This document shows, piece by piece, positions 5,707 through 10,808 of a DNA stretch of 10,808 nucleotides. The translations under genes were made by a program, and so were the position numbers. Position 1 is the stretch's first letter, and the number at the start of each line of letters is the position of its first letter. This DNA is from Treponema sp. (lineage in GTDB: Bacteria > Spirochaetota > Spirochaetia > Treponematales > Breznakiellaceae): assembly GCA_031259035.1 (NCBI GenBank), contig JAIRLZ010000055.1, positions 1 to 10,808 of the forward strand, read 5' to 3'. The notes below the pieces were generated by a model. The model was not told the DNA's origin, did not search any database, and saw only the letters and a list, made by a program, of their open reading frames with translations.

Positions 5707-7224
5707 ATGGGATATTACGAACAAAGCGTGCCGCCGGTACGCGACTCAAGACTGAAGATGGGAGACAGTTATGCGGGTAACGCCCGTGATTTGGTGAACT
5801 GCGGGCGCGAAGGCTGTCTGCTTCAGAAAGGGCGCGGATTTTGGCAGACGAACGCCTGTCAGATGGCACTCAGCCTGATGATGGCGACCACCGTTGAGAA
5901 TTCAGTCATCGTCATGCACGCGCCCGGCGGTTGCGGCGCCCTCCTGCACTCGCTTTCGGTGCAGTCGGCAAAGGGAAAAGGGCAGCGGGGGAAACCGCCG
6001 AATGCCCTCCCTTGGCTTTCGACAAACCTTACGGAAGCCGACGTTATCGGCGGCGGCGAGCGAAAGTTGCGCGAAACGATCGAGTATGCCGACCGCGAAT
6101 TCCGTCCCGATATTATCTTTGCGGTTGTAACGTGCGCGCCGAGCATCATCGGCGACGACGTAGAGGAGGTGGTGAGGCAAGCGCGTTCGCGGGTTCAGGC
6201 GGATGTGATAAGCCTTCACTGTCCGGGGTTTAGGAGCCGCGTTGTGGCAAGCGCGTATGACTCCTTTTATCACGGCATTCTGCGCGGACTCAAGCTTTCC
6301 CTCAAACCGTGGGTTGATTTCAGGCCGCCCGTTCCCGGCGACCCGCAAGCGGAACTGGAGGATAAAAAGTATCGGTTCCAAAAGAGCCGCACCGTGCATG
6401 TGTGGAACGCCACGAGTATTGGCCTGGCTGACGAGCGCGAGGTTGAAAGACTTCTTACCGCGTTGGGGCTGAAAGTCCGGTTCTTTGCGGAATACTCATC
6501 CCGTGACGAGCTGCGAATGGTAAGCGAAGCCGCGCTTAATGTCAGCATGTGCAATGTGCATGACGACTATATGCTGAAATACCTCGAAGAAAAGTTTCAA
6601 ATTCCCTATGTGATTGCGGGAATGCCCATAGGCTTCAGGCACACCCGAAAGTGGCTCATGCAGATAGCGGAACACTTTGGGCTTGAAAAAGAGGCGGCAT
6701 CTCTTGCGGATTACGAGGAAGACTTGGCGCGGAAGGCAATCGAACCGTTTGTCGAACAGGTAAAGGGTAAAAGTGTCCTGATTTGTGGCGGCGTAGTCCG
6801 CGTCGGTTCGGAAGCTACCACGCTCTCGGAACTTGGCTTCAAGGTGCTGGGTATCCGGGCCTATCACTACGATGAAGGCGCGGATCCAATCTTTGAGGAT
6901 GTGGCCAATACCCTTTCGGAAATACCGGTAGCGGTTAGCAATCAGTTATTCGAGATGACCCACCAGATAAAGACGCTGAAACCCGATCTTGTCATCTCTC
7001 ACAACGGCACCCAGGGCTATATCGCCAAGCTCGGCGTTCCTGCGGTGCAACTGTTTAACGCGGACAGTTCGTTCTTCGCGTACTCTGGGATTTACCAGAT
7101 CGTGCGGCGCATTGTGTTTGAGTTCAAGAACACATCGTACCGCGAAAGGCTCTCGCGGCACATTCGGTTGCCGTACAGACAAAGTTACTTTGAAGGCGAT
7201 GCCTTTAAGTATATCAAAGACTAA
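5707..7224 (+). CDS. NifD-like (alpha-type, cofactor-binding) subunit of a nitrogenase-like reductase
   Basis: This is the putative catalytic subunit, 505 residues, start ATG 5707 with TAGGAG at 5694-5699. P-cluster cysteines equivalent to NifD 62, 88 and 154 are Cys51 (TNACQ), Cys76 (PGGCGALL) and Cys143 (VTCAPSIIGDD). Cys282, in LNVSMCNVHDDYMLKYLEEKF, matches Cys275, which anchors FeMo-co, so an active-site cofactor is expected. Equivalents of other NifD active-site residues differ: Arg96 is Ser84, Gln191 is Val180, His195 is Tyr184, and His442, before the YSG-Y motif at 459-463, is Ser455 with no nearby His. N2 fixation is therefore unlikely. Two extra cysteines (Cys32, Cys37) lie before the first P-cluster Cys. 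The family assignment is firm. The substrate is unknown; an organosulfur compound is my inference from cysK and the importer. Confidence 0.88.
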   Translation: MGYYEQSVPPVRDSRLKMGDSYAGNARDLVNCGREGCLLQKGRGFWQTNACQMALSLMMATTVENSVIVMHAPGGCGALLHSLSVQSAKGKGQRGKPPNALPWLSTNLTEADVIGGGERKLRETIEYADREFRPDIIFAVVTCAPSIIGDDVEEVVRQARSRVQADVISLHCPGFRSRVVASAYDSFYHGILRGLKLSLKPWVDFRPPVPGDPQAELEDKKYRFQKSRTVHVWNATSIGLADEREVERLLTALGLKVRFFAEYSSRDELRMVSEAALNVSMCNVHDDYMLKYLEEKFQIPYVIAGMPIGFRHTRKWLMQIAEHFGLEKEAASLADYEEDLARKAIEPFVEQVKGKSVLICGGVVRVGSEATTLSELGFKVLGIRAYHYDEGADPIFEDVANTLSEIPVAVSNQLFEMTHQIKTLKPDLVISHNGTQGYIAKLGVPAVQLFNADSSFFAYSGIYQIVRRIVFEFKNTSYRERLSRHIRLPYRQSYFEGDAFKYIKD

Positions 7225-7249
7225 CCAATAGGTTAAAAGGAGAATTATT

Positions 7250-8290
7250 ATGAAGTATGTATCTGTTCTTATCCTCGCCGTGGCTCTCGCACTTTTGCCT
7301 ACGGCTTGCAACAAAAAGGCCAGCGTCGCGTCCCCGTCCCAAGCAGGCTCCGCCACCGACAAAGAAACGGCATATCAAGCCGAACCCGCGTCACAGCGCG
7401 TTATCCATATCGCCTATGACAGCGGGCTTTGCCAAGCGGCTATCCCGATTGCGCAGTACAAGGGATTCTTTGAAGCCGAAGGCTTGAAAACCGAGCTGAC
7501 CAAGACCGGCGGCACCCAGGACAACACCCGTGACGCGCTTGCCGGAGGAAAAATCGACACGGCAGCGGGCATGATTGCCGGATGGCTGAAACCCATCACC
7601 AACGGCATCGACCTTCGTTTCACGGTCGGTCTGCACACCGGATGCGCGTCCGCGTTTGTTCTTGCCGGGTCGGACATTACGGAGTTTGAAAAGGGGCAAA
7701 CTGTCGCAATCAACGGCGGCATTGGCGGGGTCTATCACAACATCGGATACCGTTTTATCGCCCATGACGGCTTTGTGCCGGAAGACTTTACGTGGAGAGA
7801 CTTCCCCGCCGACCAAACCTTACTCATTCTGCAAAACGGTAACGCGGATGTAGCGGTGTTCTCTGACCAGCTCGCGGAAAAATGGGTGCAGGACGGGACG
7901 CTCCGCCGTATCCGCTCACTGCACGAGGATGAGGATTTCCGTGACGAGGCCTGCTGCGTACTGGGCATTGCCGGTCCGTTCCTGGATGAAAATCCGGTGG
8001 CCAGCGAAAAAATCAGCCGCGCTATCTACAAGGCCGCGCTCTGGATTGGCGAAAGCGATGCCAACAAAGATGAATCTGCCCAGATTCTGCTTGATAACGG
8101 CTATATCAGCGGCACGAAAGAATATGCCGTCTCCCTGATGAAGCTGTTCCGCTGGGGACTGCCGAGCAGCCTTACCGAAGCGACTCTTGACCTGTCTGTT
8201 ACGGACTATCAGAAGCTCGGTGTGATTTCAAGCTCGCTCGACCCGGCCAAAGTCAAGGCGCAGATATGGGCGCCGCTTGATATCGAATGA
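7250..8290 (+). CDS. ABC importer substrate-binding lipoprotein, TauA/SsuA/NMT1-like
   Basis: This 346-residue extracytoplasmic binding protein is of the nitrate/sulfonate/taurine/thiamine-precursor class. The signal peptide MKYVSVLILAVALALL runs into a relaxed lipobox LPTAC with Cys20 as the lipidation site. A Ser/Ala-rich linker follows to about residue 50. The binding fold then opens with IHIAYDSGLCQAAIP (52-66) and the family's typical QYKGFFEAEGLKTEL (69-83). GGKIDTAAGM (99-108) and AINGGIGGVYHNIGYR (153-168) fit the ligand cleft. Cysteines near the expected ligand loops (Cys61, Cys132, Cys235, Cys236) are notable. AAAAGGAG at 7235-7242 sets the start. It follows the NifD-like gene by 25 nt, so it is probably co-transcribed. 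The class covers many small ligands; a sulfur compound is inferred from context only. Confidence 0.87.
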   Translation: MKYVSVLILAVALALLPTACNKKASVASPSQAGSATDKETAYQAEPASQRVIHIAYDSGLCQAAIPIAQYKGFFEAEGLKTELTKTGGTQDNTRDALAGGKIDTAAGMIAGWLKPITNGIDLRFTVGLHTGCASAFVLAGSDITEFEKGQTVAINGGIGGVYHNIGYRFIAHDGFVPEDFTWRDFPADQTLLILQNGNADVAVFSDQLAEKWVQDGTLRRIRSLHEDEDFRDEACCVLGIAGPFLDENPVASEKISRAIYKAALWIGESDANKDESAQILLDNGYISGTKEYAVSLMKLFRWGLPSSLTEATLDLSVTDYQKLGVISSSLDPAKVKAQIWAPLDIE

Positions 8291-8296
8291 CCGCAA

Positions 8297-8349
8297 GAGG
8301 TTGTTTGGAAAACCGTTGTCCCCAAAGGACCGGGTTCCTGAACAACCTC
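8297..8349. other. strong stem-loop after the binding-protein gene
   Basis: GAGGTTGTT (8297-8305) pairs perfectly with AACAACCTC (8341-8349). Inside it, GGAA (8307-8310) can pair with TTCC (8335-8338). It starts 6 nt after the stop of the binding-protein gene. There is no T-run, so it is more likely a 3' stabilising structure or partial terminator. That would leave the binding protein in excess of permease and ATPase, a pattern known for ABC importer operons. Confidence 0.5.
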
Positions 8350-8360
8350 ATGATGACAAG

Positions 8361-8386
8361 GCCGGATTTCAGCGTCTTTATCCGGC
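8361..8386. other. second stem-loop before the permease gene
   Basis: GCCGGAT (8361-8367) and ATCCGGC (8380-8386) form a 7-bp perfect stem with a 12-nt loop, 11 nt after the previous hairpin. The two hairpins fill much of the 142-nt gap, the largest inside the operon. Confidence 0.45.
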
Positions 8387-8432
8387 ACGCCATCTTGAAT
8401 AACGTGATGTCTAACCGCAGAGGAGTAACTGA

Positions 8433-9455
8433 ATGAACCTTACCGTCCGAGAATTGCGCAAACTTGAGGATGCGCCCAAGTCCAAGCTCAGGCGTACCCT
8501 CGACCGGGGGTTGTCGGCGTTGCCCTTTGTATGCGCGGCGTTGTTGCTCGTGATATACAAATTGGCGCCGAACTTCCCCAAATATGCCGCAAACGAACTC
8601 GCCTACCCCATAAGCAACGTGTACACGGTTTGTCTTGGCGCAACCGGAATCGCCCTGCTCGCGCGCTTTGCCGCCTCGCTTTTCTCGGATCGGGCCTACG
8701 AGAAGCTGCTTTTCAACGCGCCTCTGTACTGTGTGATATTTTTTATCCTTGGCGCTTATGACGTTGCCACGCTCAAAACAGGCATTCTGCCGCTGCCCTA
8801 CTTCCCTTGGGTCGACCGTGTTCTCCTTGCGATAATCGAAGACCGGAGAATCCTGCTTGACTGTATCGCCCACTCGCTGGTTCTGCTTTTTGCCGGATAT
8901 TTCACGGGGACCCTTGCCGGACTTGCCACGGGTATCGGCGCGGGCTGGAGTCCCAGGGTACGATACTGGGTCATGCCGCTCATGAAACTTTTAGGCCCCA
9001 TTCCGTCCACCACGTGGATTTCAATCATCCTTATCGTCGCAAGCTCCCTGTTTGGCGGCTCGGTGTTCATGATCGCGCTCGGCGTATGGTATCCCGTCTC
9101 GATGTCCGCGTTTAACGGAGTGTCAAATGTGGACAAGAGCAATTTCGAAGCCGCCCGTACCTTTGGGGTAAAAAACGCGGGACTTGTGTTCAAGGTCGCC
9201 ATTCCCGCCGCCATGCCGAGTATATTCAACGGGATGACCCAGGGGATGAGCATCGCCTGCACCGCGCTTATGGTTGCCGAAATGCTCGGCGTGGAAAGCG
9301 GCCTCGGCTGGTATATCAACTGGCAGAGAGGCTGGGCGGAATTTGCCAAAATGTATGCCGCAGTTATCATTATCTGCTTAACTTTTACCACGGTAAACCT
9401 TGTCCTTACCTTTATCAAAAAGCGGGCACTCAGGTGGCAGGAGGGAAAACAATGA
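8433..9455 (+). CDS. ABC importer permease, TauC/SsuC-like, with long N-terminal region
   Basis: This 340-residue inner-membrane protein should form the import channel with the ATPase encoded next. The start at ATG 8433 follows AGAGGAG (8419-8425). The binding-protein-dependent permease core begins near residue 120. The coupling (EAA) loop is at about 238-270: EAARTFGVKNAGLVFKVAIP, then AMPSIFNGM. SALMVAEMLG-type sequence (278-285) and LGWYINWQRG (291-300) are typical of the SsuC/TauC branch. Hydrophobic segments lie at about 27-44, 62-81, 93-112, 143-170, 194-230 and 306-327. SsuC-type permeases are usually about 250-280 residues with one helix before the core. Here about 115 residues with up to three helices precede it. 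The stop codon overlaps the ATPase start. Confidence 0.88.
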   Translation: MNLTVRELRKLEDAPKSKLRRTLDRGLSALPFVCAALLLVIYKLAPNFPKYAANELAYPISNVYTVCLGATGIALLARFAASLFSDRAYEKLLFNAPLYCVIFFILGAYDVATLKTGILPLPYFPWVDRVLLAIIEDRRILLDCIAHSLVLLFAGYFTGTLAGLATGIGAGWSPRVRYWVMPLMKLLGPIPSTTWISIILIVASSLFGGSVFMIALGVWYPVSMSAFNGVSNVDKSNFEAARTFGVKNAGLVFKVAIPAAMPSIFNGMTQGMSIACTALMVAEMLGVESGLGWYINWQRGWAEFAKMYAAVIIICLTFTTVNLVLTFIKKRALRWQEGKQ

Positions 9456-10231
9456 GCGCGACGGTGGAAATAAAGAACCTTTCAAAAATATTCGCCCGTC
9501 AGGATACCGATAGCACGTTGCACGCGCTCGACAAGATAAACCTCTCTGTCGGCGCGGGGGAATTCGTTACGTTGCTCGGCGCTTCCGGTTGCGGCAAGTC
9601 TACCCTGCTTCGCCTCATTGCCGGGCTTGAAACGCCTACGATGGGCGAGGTTCTCTTTGACGGCGAACCAATCAGAGGAACGGACTCACGGCGGGGGCTT
9701 GTTTTCCAGGAACACACGCTTTTTCCGTGGCTTACCGTCAGAGAGAACATGAAGTTTGCCTTGAAATCCACAAAGCAGTATGCGAAGAAAAAAGACGAGA
9801 TTGACGGCTGGCTGGATTTGGCCGGCCTGTCGGAGTTTTCCAATACCTATCCGAGCCGGCTATCAGGAGGCATGCGGCAACGGGCCGCGCTTGTCAGGGC
9901 CCTGTCGGTTTCACCTGACGTGCTGTTGCTTGACGAACCGCTTGGCGCCCTTGACAGTTTTACGCGCATGAACCTGCAAGACGAACTGATTCGTCTATGG
10001 CGCGAACGCGGCAACACGATGGTGATGGTAACGCATGATATTGACGAGGCGATTTACCTAAGCAGACGAATCGCGGTGATGTCCCCGCGTCCCGGCAGAA
10101 TCGTTGAAATTCTCGATGTCCCTATGAGCTATCCGCGCAACCGCGCCGCGGACGGCTTTACGGAGCTCAGAATGCGGATATTGAAACGCCTTAACTTTGC
10201 GCAAGACGTACAGGAAGAGTACACCATTTAG
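9452..10231 (+). CDS. ABC importer ATPase, TauB/SsuB-like
   Basis: This 259-residue nucleotide-binding subunit energises the importer in the cytoplasm. I choose ATG 9452, which overlaps the permease TGA (ATGA, 4 nt) and has AGGAGGG at 9439-9445. A GTG at 9434 in the same frame has no such site. Walker A is GASGCGKST (43-51), the Q-loop Gln is Gln86, the ABC signature is LSGGMRQR (137-144), Walker B is VLLLDEP (157-163), and the switch His is His195 (VTHDIDEA). DIDEAIYLSRRIAVMSPRPG is characteristic of the nitrate/sulfonate/taurine branch. It is the last gene of the operon: 38 nt after its stop the flanking repeat arm begins. All motifs look active. Confidence 0.92.
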   Translation: MSATVEIKNLSKIFARQDTDSTLHALDKINLSVGAGEFVTLLGASGCGKSTLLRLIAGLETPTMGEVLFDGEPIRGTDSRRGLVFQEHTLFPWLTVRENMKFALKSTKQYAKKKDEIDGWLDLAGLSEFSNTYPSRLSGGMRQRAALVRALSVSPDVLLLDEPLGALDSFTRMNLQDELIRLWRERGNTMVMVTHDIDEAIYLSRRIAVMSPRPGRIVEILDVPMSYPRNRAADGFTELRMRILKRLNFAQDVQEEYTI

Positions 10232-10269
10232 GGCAACACCGATTTAATAACCACTGACCAAACGGACTT

Positions 10270-10377
10270 ATCACAAGGAACCGCTGATTGCGCGGATGAG
10301 CACAGATAGCGCGGAATCCCCAGAGTCCGCGAATGCGCACGAATAAGCGCGAATGGAAACACAAGGGTCCGCAGATT
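10270..10377 (-). repeat. right arm of 108-bp operon-flanking inverted repeat
   Basis: This is the reverse complement of 958-1065 at 105 of 108 positions without gaps. The central part can fold back (CGCGGA 10310-10315, TCCGCG 10326-10331), so it may also act as a transcription barrier after the operon. The stop of the ATPase gene is 38 nt upstream, and I see no separate intrinsic terminator there. Confidence 0.85.
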
Positions 10378-10385
10378 GCGCTGAT

Positions 10386-10535
10386 CTGTGGTTAATCGTG
10401 GATGGAACCACAAGGAACCGCTGATTGCGCTGATAAGAACAGATGGCGCGGATATGTTTTCTTTTCATTATCTGTGTTATCCGTGTTTATCGGTGTCATC
10501 TGTGGTTAACTGTGGATGGAACCACAAGGCACCGC
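10386..10535 (+). repeat. nested copies of the same intergenic repeat family
   Basis: The 36-bp segment at 10386-10421 recurs at 10500-10535 with 3 differences. Each contains a GTGGTT...AACCAC inverted repeat (first copy: 10388-10393 with 10406-10411). In addition, 10275-10315 recurs directly at 10412-10452 with 4 differences over 41 bp. The right flank is thus a mosaic of related modules, with CACAGAT-like and ATCTGTGTTATCCGTGTTTATC-like stretches. No gene is credible here. From 10536 to 10690 I see no further repeat or gene. Confidence 0.75.
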
Positions 10536-10690
10536 AGGTGCCCGGCGCGGAAGGCGCACGAAGGAAGGCCGTCTGTTTTCATATCCCTCCTTTCCCATTG
10601 CTCGCTCATCCGTAAGCCCGCGCCGCTCTCTTATCGGTACCCGTCACCCTTCTTCGCCTTTGGGCGCGGGGACCATCCCTCGCGATGTAC

Positions 10691-10719
10691 TTGACAAAAC
10701 AATTTGCTTTTGATACACT
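10691..10719 (+). promoter_or_regulatory. candidate sigma70 promoter of the downstream gene
   Basis: A consensus -35 box TTGACA (10691-10696) is followed after 17 bp by TACACT (10714-10719), four of six matches to the -10 consensus. The stretch is AT-rich compared with the GC-rich sequence just upstream. It points at the gene starting at 10786. Confidence 0.55.
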
Positions 10720-10726
10720 GAACAAT

Positions 10727-10774
10727 ATGACAGATTATTCGGTGTGCCGGTTGTACCGGATGCACGGGTACTGA
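10727..10774 (+). CDS. possible 15-codon leader ORF
   Basis: ATG at 10727 opens a short frame encoding MTDYSVCRLYRMHGY. It ends in a TGA (10772-10774) that lies inside the ribosome-binding site (TGAGGAG, 10772-10778) of the next gene. The position just after the promoter suits a leader peptide or translational coupling, but there is no clear Shine-Dalgarno in front of it. It may simply be chance. Confidence 0.2.
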   Translation: MTDYSVCRLYRMHGY

Positions 10775-10785
10775 GGAGTCGGGCT

Positions 10786-10808
10786 ATGGCCAAGATCGGA
10801 GGCTCCGG
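10786..10808 (+). CDS. first codons of a downstream gene (partial)
   Basis: ATG at 10786 follows TGAGGAG (10772-10778) by 7 nt and reads MAKIGGS to the window edge. A promoter candidate lies about 65 nt upstream of the start. The product cannot be named from seven complete codons. Confidence 0.5.

Noticed and set aside
1241..7224. Reading the operon as a true nitrogenase (nifHDK)
   Set aside because: Key NifD residues (His195, Gln191, Arg96, His442 equivalents) are replaced, nifEN is absent, and K precedes D. Only the fold and P-cluster ligands are shared.
4389..7224. Protochlorophyllide/chlorophyllide reductase (BchNB) or F430-type CfbD assignment
   Set aside because: The Cys275 equivalent and the linked nifB gene imply a NifB-type cofactor, which BchNB and CfbD do not use; no tetrapyrrole genes are nearby.
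10232..10785. CRISPR array in the repeat-rich right flank
   Set aside because: Repeat copies are few, of unequal length and spacing, overlap each other as modules, and have no unique spacers of constant size.

Overview
The window holds a compact single-strand operon (about 1241-10231, all on the + strand). It encodes a nitrogenase-like reductase, its own cofactor-maturation enzyme, a cysteine synthase and a complete ABC importer of the taurine/sulfonate/nitrate class. Gene order is NifH-like, NifB-like, cysteine synthase (CysK), NifK-like, NifD-like, importer lipoprotein, permease, ATPase. Spacings are short (10-142 nt, one 4-nt overlap) and nearly every gene has a good Shine-Dalgarno, so I read it as one transcription unit. 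A sigma70-type promoter candidate lies at 1158-1186.

This is almost certainly not a nitrogen-fixation operon. The NifH-like protein and all six P-cluster-type cysteines of the two catalytic subunits are intact. The cofactor-anchoring Cys of NifD is also kept, so the enzyme should carry a NifB-derived iron-sulfur cofactor. By my alignment from memory, however, the NifD residues equivalent to Arg96, Gln191, His195 and the cofactor ligand His442 are Ser, Val, Tyr and Ser. There is no nifE, nifN, nifV or GlnB-type nifI here. The nearest characterised relative I know of in concept is the methylthio-alkane reductase system (MarBHDK), which takes sulfur from small organosulfur compounds. The CysK gene and the sulfonate-class importer suggest the following model, which is inference: the importer brings in a small sulfur compound, the nitrogenase-like enzyme cleaves it reductively, and CysK fixes the released sulfide (or acts on a related sulfur nucleophile) into cysteine. 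The NifB-like protein has a NifX/NafY-like domain at its N terminus, the reverse of the usual NifB order, and NifK-like precedes NifD-like.

Left flank (1-1240): the end of a Fn3-like hypothetical protein, several strong hairpins, a small exported protein of 85 residues, one arm of a long inverted repeat, and an A-tract-rich promoter region. Right flank (10232-10808): the other arm of the inverted repeat, further related repeats, a promoter, a possible 15-codon leader ORF, and the first codons of a new gene. The two arms (958-1065 and 10270-10377; 105 of 108 positions complementary) frame the operon almost exactly. They could be ends of a mobile or invertible segment, or two copies of a dispersed intergenic repeat.

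Organism: an anaerobic bacterium of moderate GC content. The Fn3-like C terminus (ending GAWGPMVQAFIP), the relaxed lipobox, and intergenic repeats rich in CACAGAT/AACCACAAGG resemble what I remember from termite-gut Treponema and other Spirochaetota. This assignment is from memory and is tentative.
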